Assembly (NCBI GenBank): GCA_937890005.1
Contig: CALBZA010000029.1
Location: forward strand, 1-64,000
DNA length: 64,000 nucleotides
Direction of reading: 5' to 3'
From: an uncultured Verrucomicrobia subdivision 3 bacterium
Lineage (GTDB): Bacteria; Verrucomicrobiota; Verrucomicrobiia; Limisphaerales; DASXHY01
How positions within the stretch are numbered: position 1 is the stretch's first letter; the number at the start of each line of letters is the position of its first letter. Below are positions 29,801-39,986 of the stretch, in pieces. The position numbers were made by a program, and so were the translations under genes. A model generated the notes under the pieces. The model was not told the DNA's origin and made no database searches. It saw only the letters and a program-made list of their open reading frames with translations.

Positions 29801-32800
29801 TCAGCCGACGAGCGGATTCTCCGCCGCGGGTTGCTCGCCGCTTTCCTCAAGCAGCGGTTCTTCCGGCAGTTCGACGAGCGGCTTGAGCGTCACCTTGCGG
29901 TGATGATCGAAGCCCGTGCCTGCAGGAATGATGTGACCCATGATCACGTTTTCCTTGAAGCCACGCAGGTAATCGACCTTCGCGCGGGTGGCTGCTTCGG
30001 TGAGAACACGGGTGGTGTCCTGGAACGACGCCGCGCTCAGGAAGCTCTCGGTTTCGAGCGAGGCCTTCGTGATGCCAAGCAGCACAGGCTGCGCTTCGGC
30101 CGGTTTGCCACCCATCTTCTCGACGCGGGAATTCTCTTCTTCGAACTCCAGCTTGTCGATCTGCTCGCCCCAGAGGAACGTCGTGTCGCCGGGCTCAGTG
30201 ATGCGAACCTTGCGCAACATCTGGCGCACGATGATTTCGATGTGCTTGTCGTTAATCGTCACACCCTGGAGGCGATAAACTTCCTGCACTTCGTTCACCA
30301 AGTGCTCCTGGAGCTCCTGCGGTCCGCAGATGTCCAGAATTTCATGAGGATCGATCGGACCTTCAGTGAGCTGCTGGCCCTTCTTCACGTAGTCGCCCTT
30401 GAAGACGATGACGTGTTTGCCGATCGGGATGAGGTGTTCCTCTTCCACGGAGGTTTGCTGATCCTTGATGATGATGCAGCGCTTGCCGCGAACGCTCGGT
30501 CCGAAATCGACCACACCGTCGATCTTGGAAATTTCCGCGGCGTCCTTCGGACGGCGCGCTTCGAACAGTTCGGCAACACGCGGAAGACCGCCGGTGATGT
30601 CCTTCGTCTTCGCGCTCTTGCGAGGCGTCTTGGCCATCAGCGTTCCGGCCACGATGCGATCGCCTTCGTTCACCACGATGTGAGCGCCGGACGGAATCGC
30701 GTAGCTCGCCGTGATCTCGTTCTCGTCGTCGAGAATGATGATCTGCGGATGCAGGTCTTCCTTGTGTTCGATGACGACCATGGCTTCCTGCTGGGTCTGC
30801 TCATCGACTTCCTGCTTCATCGTGACGCCTTCGATGATGTCGTGGAACTTAATCTTGCCGGCCTTTTCAGAAAGAATCGGCACGTTGTAAGGATCCCACT
30901 GCACGAAGGTTTCACCCTTCTTCACCTTGCCACCGTCGGCGACCGAGATGACGGCGCCGATGACGACGTTGTGATTTTCAAGTTCGCGTCCGTCGTCAGC
31001 CAGGATCGACACAGAACCGTTCTTGTTCAGAACGATGTTGTTGCCGTCCTCAAGCCGCACGATACGGAGTTCGTTGTAGCGGATGATACCGTCGTACTTG
31101 GCCTTGATCTGCGGGACCTTGAACTGCGCGGAGGCCGTTCCACCGATATGGAACGTACGCATCGTGAGCTGCGTTCCAGGTTCGCCGATCGACTGGGCGG
31201 CGATGATGCCGACCGCTTCGCCGAGCTTGACCAGCTGGCCGGTCGCAAGGTTGCGGCCGTAGCAATGTTTGCAGACACCGTGCTTGCTTTCGCAGGTGAG
31301 CACGGAGCGGATCTTCACCTTTTCAACGCCCGACTGATCGATCGCCTTGGCCTTGACCTCGTCGATCTCTTCATTGGCCTTGACGAGCAGTTCCTTCGGA
31401 TTGCTCGGGTTTTTGATGTCGTCGCATGAAAGACGTCCCACGAGACGATCGGCGAGTTTGACAACGATGTCGTCGCCTTCGGAGATCGCCTGAACCCAGA
31501 TGCCGTTGGTCGTGCCGCAATCCTCTTCGCGGATGATCACGTCCTGCGCCACGTCCACGAGCTTGCGGGTCATGTAACCCGAGTCAGCGGTCTTGAGCGC
31601 GGTGTCGGCGAGACCCTTGCGGGCGCCGTGAGTGGAGATGAAGTATTCCAACACCGTCAGACCTTCGCGGAAGTTCGACAGAATCGGCTTCTCGATGATG
31701 TCGCCGCTCGGCTTGGCCATCAGTCCGCGGACACCCGCGAGCTGACGAACCTGCTGGCGGTTACCGCGGGCGCCGGAATCGACCATCAGATAGACAGGAT
31801 TGAATTCCTTCTTGCCCTGGTTCTTTTCCAGCGTGCGGAACATGACGTTCGCGATCTGGTCGGTGCAATGCGTCCAGATATCGACGATCTTGTTGTAGCG
31901 TTCGCCCGGAGTGATGACACCCTTGCGATACTGCTTCTCGACTTCCTTGATCTGCTTCTGCGCGGCTTCGATTTCCTGGTCCTTCTCGACCGGGATGATC
32001 ATGTCGTCGATGCCGATCGAAACACCGGCCTTCGTCGCATTGATGAAGCCGAGTTCCTTCAGCTTGTCGAGCATGATGACCGTCTTCTCATGGCCGCAAA
32101 CCTTGTAGCAGCGCCAGATGAGATCGCCGATCTCGCCCTTCTTGACGACCTTGTTCGGGAAGCCAAGTTCCGGTGGCCAGATTTCGCTGAACAGCACGCG
32201 GCCAACAGTCGTGACAATCACCTTGTTGTTCGCGTCGCCGTAAACGGTCTGTTTGCCGAGATCCGGATTCGCGAGGCGGATGCGATCGTGCGTCTTCACC
32301 GCGCCGTCGTCGTAAGCAAAAACAACTTCCTGCTTCGAACCGAACAGTGGCAGCGTCTTCACGTCGGATGGCATCGGCGTGCGGGGCTCGGCCGTGAGGT
32401 AATAGCAACCGAGCGTGATGTCCTGCGTCGGCGTGATGATCGGCTTGCCGGATGAAGGCGAGAAGATGTTGTTCGTCGCCATCATCAGGAGCCGGGCTTC
32501 CATCTGCGCTTCAACCGAGAGCGGAACGTGCACGGCCATCTGATCACCGTCGAAGTCCGCGTTGTAGGCGGTACAGACGAGCGGATGAATGCGGATCGCT
32601 TCGCCTTCGATGAGCTGCGGCTCGAACGCCTGGACCGACAGACGGTGCAGCGTCGGAGCGCGGTTGAGCATGACAGCGTGGCCGCGTGTGACTTCTTCGA
32701 GGATGTCCCACACTTCGCTTGTCTGGCGTTCAATCATCTTCTTGGCCGAACGCACGGTGTGCACATAGCCAAGTTCCTTGAGGCGGCGAATGATGAACGG

Positions 32801-33946
32801 CTCGAACAGCACGAGAGCCATTTTCTTCGGCAGACCGCACTGGTTGAGCTTGAGTTCCGGACCGATGACGATGACCGAACGGCCGGAGTAATCGACGCGT
32901 TTGCCGAGCAGGTTCTGACGGAAACGTCCGCTCTTGCCCTTGAGCATGTCGGAGAGCGACTTGAGCGAGCGGTTGCCGGCGCCGGTGACAGCGCGGCCAT
33001 GACGGCCGTTGTCGAACAACGCATCGACAGCTTCCTGCAGCATGCGCTTCTCGTTGCGGATGATGACTTCCGGCGTCTTGAGCTGGAGCAGGTTCTTCAA
33101 CCGGTTGTTGCGGTTGATCACGCGACGATAGAGATCGTTGAGGTCGGAGGTCGCAAAGCGGCCGCCTTCCAGCGGAACGAGCGGACGGAGATCCGGAGGA
33201 ATCACCGGCAGCACCGTCAGAATCATCCATTCCGGACGGCTCTTGGACTGCTGGAGACCCTGGAGCAGTTTGATCCGCTTGGCGATCTTCTTGCGGATCT
33301 GCTTGCTCTTGGTTTCGGTCATGCCGATCTGGAGAGCATCGATCTGCTTGGCGAGATCCACTTTCGCGAGCGCTTCACGAACGGCTTCGGCGCCCATTTT
33401 GGCGAGGAATGCATCCGGTCCGTACGTTTCGCGGGCTTCACGATATTCGTGTTCGCTGAGCAGCTGGTTCTGCTTGAGCGGCGTCGAACCCGGATCGATC
33501 ACCATGTAATCTTCATAGTAGATCACGCGTTCGAGGTTGCGGGCGGTCATGTCGAGTGCGAGGCCGATGCGGGACGGCATGCACTTGAAGAACCAGATGT
33601 GGCAGACGGGAACGGCGAGTTCGATGTGGCCCATGCGTTCGCGGCGAACGCGGGCAAGCGTCACTTCAACGCCGCAACGATCGCAGACAACGCCGCGATG
33701 CTTGATGCGCTTATACTTTCCGCAGGAGCATTCCCAGTCCTTCACCGGACCGAAGATGCGTTCGCAGAACAAGCCGCCCTTTTCCGGCTTGAACGTGCGG
33801 TAGTTGATCGTTTCAGGGTTTTTGACTTCACCCTTGGACCAGGAACGAATGGCGTCGGGCGACGCGACGGAGATCGCGACGTGCTCCACCTGATTCACCT
33901 TCTCCAGCCCGAGCAACTCACGGGCGCTTTCTTTAGTGCTAATCAT
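29801..33946 (-). CDS. rpoC: DNA-directed RNA polymerase subunit beta'
   Basis: About 1381 aa from the ATG at 33946 (MISTKESARELLGL). N-terminal zinc ribbon CSCGKYKRIKHRGVVCDRCG, RPEWMILTVLPVIPPDLRPL (lid/rudder region), catalytic NADFDGDQMAVH with the three Mg-binding aspartates, and the second zinc site formed by LTCESKHGVCKHCYGRNLATG residues. Trigger-loop region GEAVGIIAAQSIGEPGTQLT is intact. It lies 47 nt after rpoB. The C-terminus ends in an acidic EEPLLEESGEQPAAENPLVG tail. Confidence 0.98.
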   Translation of the reverse strand: MISTKESARELLGLEKVNQVEHVAISVASPDAIRSWSKGEVKNPETINYRTFKPEKGGLFCERIFGPVKDWECSCGKYKRIKHRGVVCDRCGVEVTLARVRRERMGHIELAVPVCHIWFFKCMPSRIGLALDMTARNLERVIYYEDYMVIDPGSTPLKQNQLLSEHEYREARETYGPDAFLAKMGAEAVREALAKVDLAKQIDALQIGMTETKSKQIRKKIAKRIKLLQGLQQSKSRPEWMILTVLPVIPPDLRPLVPLEGGRFATSDLNDLYRRVINRNNRLKNLLQLKTPEVIIRNEKRMLQEAVDALFDNGRHGRAVTGAGNRSLKSLSDMLKGKSGRFRQNLLGKRVDYSGRSVIVIGPELKLNQCGLPKKMALVLFEPFIIRRLKELGYVHTVRSAKKMIERQTSEVWDILEEVTRGHAVMLNRAPTLHRLSVQAFEPQLIEGEAIRIHPLVCTAYNADFDGDQMAVHVPLSVEAQMEARLLMMATNNIFSPSSGKPIITPTQDITLGCYYLTAEPRTPMPSDVKTLPLFGSKQEVVFAYDDGAVKTHDRIRLANPDLGKQTVYGDANNKVIVTTVGRVLFSEIWPPELGFPNKVVKKGEIGDLIWRCYKVCGHEKTVIMLDKLKELGFINATKAGVSIGIDDMIIPVEKDQEIEAAQKQIKEVEKQYRKGVITPGERYNKIVDIWTHCTDQIANVMFRTLEKNQGKKEFNPVYLMVDSGARGNRQQVRQLAGVRGLMAKPSGDIIEKPILSNFREGLTVLEYFISTHGARKGLADTALKTADSGYMTRKLVDVAQDVIIREEDCGTTNGIWVQAISEGDDIVVKLADRLVGRLSCDDIKNPSNPKELLVKANEEIDEVKAKAIDQSGVEKVKIRSVLTCESKHGVCKHCYGRNLATGQLVKLGEAVGIIAAQSIGEPGTQLTMRTFHIGGTASAQFKVPQIKAKYDGIIRYNELRIVRLEDGNNIVLNKNGSVSILADDGRELENHNVVIGAVISVADGGKVKKGETFVQWDPYNVPILSEKAGKIKFHDIIEGVTMKQEVDEQTQQEAMVVIEHKEDLHPQIIILDDENEITASYAIPSGAHIVVNEGDRIVAGTLMAKTPRKSAKTKDITGGLPRVAELFEARRPKDAAEISKIDGVVDFGPSVRGKRCIIIKDQQTSVEEEHLIPIGKHVIVFKGDYVKKGQQLTEGPIDPHEILDICGPQELQEHLVNEVQEVYRLQGVTINDKHIEIIVRQMLRKVRITEPGDTTFLWGEQIDKLEFEEENSRVEKMGGKPAEAQPVLLGITKASLETESFLSAASFQDTTRVLTEAATRAKVDYLRGFKENVIMGHIIPAGTGFDHHRKVTLKPLVELPEEPLLEESGEQPAAENPLVG

Positions 33947-33993
33947 ACAAGTTCTTTCAGCGGGTTTCCCCGCAATCAATTTCGATTAAAGGA

Positions 33994-36900
33994 TCAAAGA
34001 GCCACCGTCTGCTGTTCTGCAGCCGCCTGTTCAACCGGGTTGGAGTAGCCAACCTTGACGTCGAGACCGAGCGATTGCATTTCCTTGACGAGCACGTTGA
34101 AGGATTCCGGAATGCCGGCCTCCAGCGAGTTGTCGCCCTTGACGATGCTTTCGTAGATGCGCGTGCGCCCCTGCACGTCGTCCGATTTGACCGTGAGCAG
34201 TTCCTGCAGCGTGTAGGCCGCGCCGTAGGCTTCCATCGCCCAGACTTCCATTTCGCCGAAGCGCTGGCCGCCGTACTGCGCCTTGCCGCCCAACGGCTGC
34301 TGGGTGACGAGCGAGTAAGGCCCGACCGCCCGGGCGTGAATCTTGTCCGCAACCAGGTGACCCAGCTTCATCATGTAGATGTAGCCGACCACAATTTCCT
34401 GATCGAAACGTTCGCCGGTGCGACCGTCGATGAGGTGCGTCTTGCCGTGGTTCGGCAATCCAGCCTGGTCGAGGAAGCCGCGGACTTCCTTCTCTTTGAT
34501 GCCGTCGAAGACCGGCGTGGCGAACTTCATTCCAAGCAGCTTCGCCGCCCAGCCCAGGTGCGTTTCCAACACCTGACCGACATTCATACGCGAAGGCACG
34601 CCCAGCGGATTCAAGACGATTTCCACCGGAGTTCCATCCGCGAGCATCGGCATGTCCTCTTCCGGAACGATCTTGGCGACGACACCCTTGTTACCGTGGC
34701 GTCCCGCCATCTTGTCACCGACAGAGAGCTTGCGCTTCGAGGCGATGTAAACCTTCACAGATTTCACCACGCCGCTGTCGGTGCCTTCACCGGCTTCAGC
34801 CCGCTCCATCTCTTCGTCGTACTGCATCTGAAGATCATCGAACTTCTTCTTAAACTGCCCGATGATTTCGTTGATCTTGTTGCGAATCGGCGATGGGTCG
34901 ATCTCGATGCGATCGTAAACCATGGCAAGCTTGCGCAGCAGCGTCTTGGTGATCTTGCGGTTCGCCGGGATGATGATCTCGCCGGTTTCGCTGTTGACCA
35001 CGTCGAGCGGAATCTTCTCGCCGAGCAGGATGTTCGAGAGCGCCTCGGTCAGCTGATCGCGCAGCTCGTCGGTCTTCTTCTTGTATTCGTCCTCAACCTG
35101 CTTCGCGTGTTTCTTCTCTTCGCTGACGACAGCGCGTTCGCGTTCGGATTCCTTCTTCGAAGAAACCTTCACGTCCATCACGATGCCGTAGGTGCCTGAT
35201 GGAACCTTGAGCGAGGTGTCCTTAACGTCGGCGGCTTTTTCACCGAAGATCGCGCGGAGCAAACGCTCTTCCGGAGCGAGTTCCGTTTCGGACTTTGGAG
35301 TGATCTTGCCGACGAGAATGTCGCCGGGCTTCACTTCAGCGCCAACGCGGATCACGCCGTCCGGCCCGAGGTTCTTCAGGGCTTCATCACCGAGGTTCGG
35401 GATGTCGCGCGTGATTTCTTCCGGTCCGAGCTTCGTATCGCGGGCGGCCACTTCGAATTCATCGATATGGATCGAGGTGAAGATGTCTTCCTTCACGATC
35501 TTCTCGCTGATGAGGATGGCGTCCTCGAAGTTGTAACCGTTCCACGGCATGAACGCGACGAGCACGTTGCGGCCGAGGGCGAGTTCTCCACCCTGCGTGC
35601 AGGGGCCGTCGGCAATGACCTGGCCCTTCTTGATGTGGTCGCCCTTCTTCACCAGGATTTTCTGGTTGATGCAGGTGGCCGCATTCGAACGCATGAACTT
35701 GCGCACCGGATAAACCCAGATGCCCTTCTCAGGATCGGTCTTCAGCTTCTTCTTCGTTTCCGGAAGCTTGCCGTCCTCCGTGATGATGATCTGGTTGCCA
35801 GTGACAGATGCCACGCGGCCGGATTCCTCCGCCACGATGACGGCGCGCGAGTCGCGTGCAACACGATCTTCGAGACCGGTTGCGACGAACGGCGCCTCCG
35901 TGACGAGCAGCGGCACTGCCTGGCGTTGCATGTTCGAACCCATCAACGCGCGGTTCGCGTCGTCGTGTTCAAGGAACGGAATCAGCGATGCAGCAACGGA
36001 GACGAGCTGCTTCGGCGAGACGTCCATGTAATCGACTTTCGACGGTTCCAGATCGACGAAGTCACCACCGCGACCTCGGCACACGATGCGGTCCTGTGTG
36101 AAGCGACCTTTCTCGTCCACCGGCGTGTTCGCCTGCGCGACGAAGTAGTTCTCTTCCCGGTCACCGGTCAGGTATTCGATCTTCTCGGTGACACGACCGT
36201 TTTCGACCTTGCGATAAGGTGTTTCGAGGAAGCCGAAATCGTTGATGCGGGCGAACGTCGCCAGTGACGCGATCAAACCGATGTTCGGACCTTCAGGAGT
36301 TTCAACCGGGCAAATGCGGCCGTAGTGCGACGGATGAACGTCGCGAACTTCGAAGCCGGCACGATCGCGCGAGAGACCGCCAGGCCCGAGGGCCGAAAGA
36401 CGGCGCTTGTGGGTCAGCTCGGCGAGCGGGTTGATCTGATCCATGAACTGCGACAGCTGGCTGCGGCCGAAGAAGTCGCGGATCACGGCGCTGAGCGCCT
36501 TCGGATTGATCAGCTTCTGCGGCGACATCGCTTCGACACCCTGATCGAAGAGCGTCATGCGCTCCTTGACGAGGCGTTCGGTGCGGGCCAGACCGACGCG
36601 GCACTGATTCGCAAGCAATTCGCCGACAGTACGAACGCGGCGGCTGCCGAGGTGATCGATGTCGTCCAGCGTGCCTTCGCCCTTCTTGAGGCGGAGGAGA
36701 TACTTCGTCGCTGCAACGAGATCTTCCTTGGTCAGGATGCGGGAATCGTTCTTCGCATCGAGGCCGAGCTTCTGGTTGATCTTGTAACGTCCGACGCGGC
36801 CGAGATCGTAGCGCTTTGCGTCAAAGAACAGGCGCTTGATCAACGCACGAGCGTTGGCTGCGGTGGGCGGATCGCCAGGACGGAGGCGGCGATAGATATC

Positions 36901-37863
36901 CTTCAACGCCTCTTCTTCATTCTTGGCGGGATCCTTCTTCATGCATTTGATGACGATCCCTTCGTCAGCGGTCGTATCGACCACCTTGATCGTCTTCACG
37001 CCGAGTTCAGCGATCTGCTTCACCACCGCTTTGGAAAGCGGCTCAAATGCGCGAGCGACCACGAGACCCTTGTCCTGATCGACAGCGTCTTCGATGAGAA
37101 CCTTGTTCGGAAGGTCGTCATGCTTCTCGGCTTCCTTCACGCTCATCTCTTCGATTTCGTAGAAGAGACGCAAAATTTCTTCGTCCGTGCCGCGGCTCTT
37201 GTCCGCATCCTTGCCGCCCTTGGTTTCCTTGCCTTCAGAATCGAGGAAGCTGAGCGCGCGGAAGAGGGTCGTCGTCAGAAATTTCCGGCGGCGCTTCTTG
37301 CGGTCGAGATAAACGTAAAGCAGATCGCTCGTGTCGAACTGCGCTTCATACCAGGAACCGCGGTCAGGGATGATGCGGAAGGAATGCAGCGTCTTGCCGT
37401 TCGGATGCTGGGTGGCTTCGAAAGCCAAGCCGGGGGAACGATGCAGCTGGCTGACAATGACGCGCTCGGCGCCATTGATGACGAACGTGCCCTGGGGCGT
37501 CATCAGCGGCAGCTCGCCCATGAACACCTTTTCTTCCTTGGTGCCCTTCTCCTCTTTCAGCAGGAAGGTCACGTAAAGCGGCGCGCCGTAGGTCAGGCCT
37601 TCGCGGAGACACTCCAGCCAGTCGAGTTTCGGTTCGCCGATTTCGTAGGAATGGAAATCGAGGACGCATTTCCCGTCGTAACTTTCGATGGGAAACACTT
37701 CAGTGAATACAGCCTGCAAGCCCAAATTTTTCCGCTTGGACTGCGGAATCTCCGCCTGCAGAAACTCCTTGTACGAATTGGTCTGCAATTCGATGAGGTT
37801 CGGCGGAGCGATGATTTCTTTAATCTTTCCGAAGTTGATTCGTTCTGTGGCTCGCGATGGCAT
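33994..37863 (-). CDS. rpoB: DNA-directed RNA polymerase subunit beta
   Basis: About 1289 aa from the ATG at 37863 (MPSRATERINFGKIKE); an in-frame GTG at 37899 is an alternative. Conserved blocks: GTFVINGAERVIVSQLHRSPG, the rifampicin pocket LSQFMDQINPLAELTHKRR, ERAGFEVRDVHP-like RAGFEVRDVHPSHYGRICP, GRNVLVAFMPWNGYNFEDAI, KMAGRHGNKGVVA and the C-terminal clamp GGQRFGEMEVWAMEAYGA. Relative to E. coli the pocket has Arg for Ser508, Ile for Asn518 and Ala for Ser522. A charged helical insertion lies around ESERERAVVSEEKKHAKQ. Confidence 0.98.
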   Translation of the reverse strand: MPSRATERINFGKIKEIIAPPNLIELQTNSYKEFLQAEIPQSKRKNLGLQAVFTEVFPIESYDGKCVLDFHSYEIGEPKLDWLECLREGLTYGAPLYVTFLLKEEKGTKEEKVFMGELPLMTPQGTFVINGAERVIVSQLHRSPGLAFEATQHPNGKTLHSFRIIPDRGSWYEAQFDTSDLLYVYLDRKKRRRKFLTTTLFRALSFLDSEGKETKGGKDADKSRGTDEEILRLFYEIEEMSVKEAEKHDDLPNKVLIEDAVDQDKGLVVARAFEPLSKAVVKQIAELGVKTIKVVDTTADEGIVIKCMKKDPAKNEEEALKDIYRRLRPGDPPTAANARALIKRLFFDAKRYDLGRVGRYKINQKLGLDAKNDSRILTKEDLVAATKYLLRLKKGEGTLDDIDHLGSRRVRTVGELLANQCRVGLARTERLVKERMTLFDQGVEAMSPQKLINPKALSAVIRDFFGRSQLSQFMDQINPLAELTHKRRLSALGPGGLSRDRAGFEVRDVHPSHYGRICPVETPEGPNIGLIASLATFARINDFGFLETPYRKVENGRVTEKIEYLTGDREENYFVAQANTPVDEKGRFTQDRIVCRGRGGDFVDLEPSKVDYMDVSPKQLVSVAASLIPFLEHDDANRALMGSNMQRQAVPLLVTEAPFVATGLEDRVARDSRAVIVAEESGRVASVTGNQIIITEDGKLPETKKKLKTDPEKGIWVYPVRKFMRSNAATCINQKILVKKGDHIKKGQVIADGPCTQGGELALGRNVLVAFMPWNGYNFEDAILISEKIVKEDIFTSIHIDEFEVAARDTKLGPEEITRDIPNLGDEALKNLGPDGVIRVGAEVKPGDILVGKITPKSETELAPEERLLRAIFGEKAADVKDTSLKVPSGTYGIVMDVKVSSKKESERERAVVSEEKKHAKQVEDEYKKKTDELRDQLTEALSNILLGEKIPLDVVNSETGEIIIPANRKITKTLLRKLAMVYDRIEIDPSPIRNKINEIIGQFKKKFDDLQMQYDEEMERAEAGEGTDSGVVKSVKVYIASKRKLSVGDKMAGRHGNKGVVAKIVPEEDMPMLADGTPVEIVLNPLGVPSRMNVGQVLETHLGWAAKLLGMKFATPVFDGIKEKEVRGFLDQAGLPNHGKTHLIDGRTGERFDQEIVVGYIYMMKLGHLVADKIHARAVGPYSLVTQQPLGGKAQYGGQRFGEMEVWAMEAYGAAYTLQELLTVKSDDVQGRTRIYESIVKGDNSLEAGIPESFNVLVKEMQSLGLDVKVGYSNPVEQAAAEQQTVAL

Positions 37864-38084
37864 TTTAACCTTAATCACTGTGGGTGGTTTTACGGACACA
37901 CCCGTTTTTTCTTCTAAACGACAGAAGGCAAGTACCCTGTATTCACAGCGAACTTGCCCGACTTAACAGCCATCGAAATGGCTTCGATGTCTATCCGTCT
38001 TCTTATCTAAAAACTTCCTAAATTAGAATCAGCAGGCGAAGCGGGGCGGCGGGAATTCACCGCCGCCCCAAATCAATGCGCCGA
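37864..38084. other. rplL-rpoB intergenic region
   Basis: 221 nt without a gene. A GC-rich hairpin, GGGGCGGCGG/CCGCCGCCCC (38044-38070), follows rplL by 14 nt but has no T-run, fitting a partial attenuator or processing site as found at this junction in many bacteria. Confidence 0.5.
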
Positions 38085-38477
38085 TTACTTTACCTCAACC
38101 TTGGCGCCTGCTTCTTCAAGTTTCTTCTTGGCTGCATCGGAGTCAGCCTTGTTGGCACCCTCGAGCACGGGCTTCGGAGCACCTTCGACCAGAGCCTTGG
38201 CTTCCGCCAGACCCAGGCCAGCCTTGACTTCACGGACAGCCTTGATGACCGCGATCTTCTTGTCGGCCGGAACCGAGGCGAGGATCACGTCAAAGGTGTC
38301 TTTGGCAGCAGCGGCCGGAGCGGCAGCGCCAGCGGCAGGAGCGCCAGCGGCGGCAACCGCGACAGGAGCGGCAGCGGAGACACCCCACTTGTTTTCGAGC
38401 TCTTTAACGAGGTCAGCGATTTCAATGACCGTCGCGTTGCTCAGTTGTTCAATGATCGTAGCTTTATCTAACGCCAT
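38085..38477 (-). CDS. rplL: 50S ribosomal protein L7/L12
   Basis: 130 aa from the ATG at 38477, with AAAGG eleven nt upstream. N-terminal dimerisation domain MALDKATIIEQLSNATVIEI, an Ala/Pro-rich hinge (about residues 37-57) and the factor-binding C-terminal domain (KIAVIKAVREVKAGLGLAEA, KALVEGAPKPV). Forms the stalk that recruits EF-Tu and EF-G. Confidence 0.97.
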   Translation of the reverse strand: MALDKATIIEQLSNATVIEIADLVKELENKWGVSAAAPVAVAAAGAPAAGAAAPAAAAKDTFDVILASVPADKKIAVIKAVREVKAGLGLAEAKALVEGAPKPVLEGANKADSDAAKKKLEEAGAKVEVK

Positions 38478-38570
38478 GTTACCTTTCGTCTCGTCGTCTC
38501 CCGTGGCCACGGAAGTTTTAAGTTCACTGCCTGCAAACCGACGATTTACGTTGTTGTTTTTGTTTGTATC

Positions 38571-38596
38571 CCGCTCCGCTGGCTAAAACGGAGCGG
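38571..38596 (-). promoter_or_regulatory. hairpin between rplJ and rplL
   Basis: CCGCTCCG/CGGAGCGG, 8-bp stem with a 10-nt loop, in the 176-nt rplJ-rplL spacer. There is no T-run, so a processing or partial-termination element is more likely than a full terminator. Confidence 0.45.
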
Positions 38597-38653
38597 AAAT
38601 CTATATCAAATCCGATTTTGTGCAAATTGCGCCCGATTTCCGGGACGCAATCG

Positions 38654-39166
38654 TTATTCGCCCTTGTCTGCCTTGGCCTGAAGCACGCGCGCAAGCTGGC
38701 TGGCGGGTGTGTTCAGCAATCGGACAAACTTGCTCGCCGGAGCGTTCAACACTCCCAGCAATGTGGCGCGGAGCACTTCGATCGAAGGCAGGTCGGCCAG
38801 AGCGATGATGTCGGTGTCGGCCAGGCGCTGGCTGTTCAGGAAGCCGAACTTGATCTTCAGTTTGTCGAACTCCGACGCGAAGTTCTTCACAACCTTGGCC
38901 GCCGTCGAGATGTCCTTCTGGCCGGTCACAACCGCGAGCTGGCCCGCGAGCGACCCGTTCAGGTCGGCCACGCCGGCTTCCTTCGCTGCGATGCGGAAGA
39001 TGGAATTCTTGACGACATGAACTTCGGCACCGGCTCCCATGAGCCGCTTACGCAGTTCGGTCATGTGGGCGACTTTGAGGCCCTTGTAATCCACCACGAT
39101 GAAGAATGGCGAGGCATTCAGCCGCGTGAGGTATTCCTGTGTTAAAGCTTTCTTTTCGAGACGCAT
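38654..39166 (-). CDS. rplJ: 50S ribosomal protein L10
   Basis: 170 aa from the ATG at 39166 (MRLEKKALTQEYLTRL). Contains FFIVVDYKGLKVAHMTELRK and VVKNSIFRIAAKEAG of the rRNA-binding domain, and a C-terminal helix (ASKFVRLLNTPASQLARVL) that holds L7/L12 dimers. It starts only 19 nt after rplA, so no room exists for a long autoregulatory L10 leader here. Confidence 0.95.
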   Translation of the reverse strand: MRLEKKALTQEYLTRLNASPFFIVVDYKGLKVAHMTELRKRLMGAGAEVHVVKNSIFRIAAKEAGVADLNGSLAGQLAVVTGQKDISTAAKVVKNFASEFDKLKIKFGFLNSQRLADTDIIALADLPSIEVLRATLLGVLNAPASKFVRLLNTPASQLARVLQAKADKGE

Positions 39167-39185
39167 GGTTCGTATTCGTTGAAGG

Positions 39186-39878
39186 TTAGGCAGCGAACTC
39201 GCGGATATCCACAGCCACACCAGGGCTCATGGTCGCCGAAATCGTGCAGGAATGAATGTAGGTTCCCTTCACGCTGGTGGGCTTGGCCTTGGCCACCGCT
39301 TCAATCACCGCGCGCGCGTTCTCTTCGATCTGGTTCGGGGCAAACGAAGCCTTGCCGACCGGAACATGAATGTTGCCAGCCTTGTCGATCTTGAATTCAA
39401 CACGGCCCGCTTTGACTTCCTTGACCGCTTTCGCCGTGTCTTCCGTCACCGTGCCGGTTTTCGGATTCGGCATCAGGCCTCGAGGTCCGAGCACCTTGCC
39501 AAGCTTGCGGACTTCCACCATCGCTTCGGGAGTCGCAATGGCGACATCGAAATCAGTCCAGCCTTCGGTGCACTTCTTGATCATGTCTTCGAATCCAACG
39601 AATTCCGCACCGGCAGCGCGGGCGGCGTCGGCGGCGGGACCATTCTTGGCGAAAACGAGCACACGGACAGTTTTTCCGCTGCCATGAGGAAGCGGAACGG
39701 TTCCGCGAACCATCTGGTCGGATTGTTTGGGATCGACGCCGAGGCGAAATGCGAGATCGATGGTCTCGTTGAATTTCGCTTTCGGGAACTTGGTCAGGAC
39801 TTCGACGGCTGACTTGAGCGGATAGGACTTTTTAACGTCCACCTGCTCGAGCGCTTTCTTGAATCGTTTGCTGGGCAT
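39186..39878 (-). CDS. rplA: 50S ribosomal protein L1
   Basis: 230 aa. Motifs: AKFNETIDLAFRLGVDPKQSD, VRGTVPLPHGSGKTVRV, GPRGLMPNPKTGTVTED, GRVEFKIDKAGNIHVPVGK. Binds 23S rRNA at the L1 stalk and in other bacteria represses its own operon. Normal length and position downstream of rplK. Confidence 0.97.
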   Translation of the reverse strand: MPSKRFKKALEQVDVKKSYPLKSAVEVLTKFPKAKFNETIDLAFRLGVDPKQSDQMVRGTVPLPHGSGKTVRVLVFAKNGPAADAARAAGAEFVGFEDMIKKCTEGWTDFDVAIATPEAMVEVRKLGKVLGPRGLMPNPKTGTVTEDTAKAVKEVKAGRVEFKIDKAGNIHVPVGKASFAPNQIEENARAVIEAVAKAKPTSVKGTYIHSCTISATMSPGVAVDIREFAA

Positions 39879-39986
39879 TGTTCTGGTTTGCGGTGCAAGC
39901 GAGCTTCTGCTCTCCCGCGGTTGATGTTAAATGCCGGCGTGGGTGCGCATCAGATCCTGACGTTCAACCCGCTGCCGGCAAAATTT

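Noticed and set aside
29831..31429. 532-aa plus-strand open frame
   Set aside because: Antisense to rpoC; the composition is typical of shadow frames.
36325..37917. 530-aa plus-strand open frame
   Set aside because: Antisense to rpoB; no motif.
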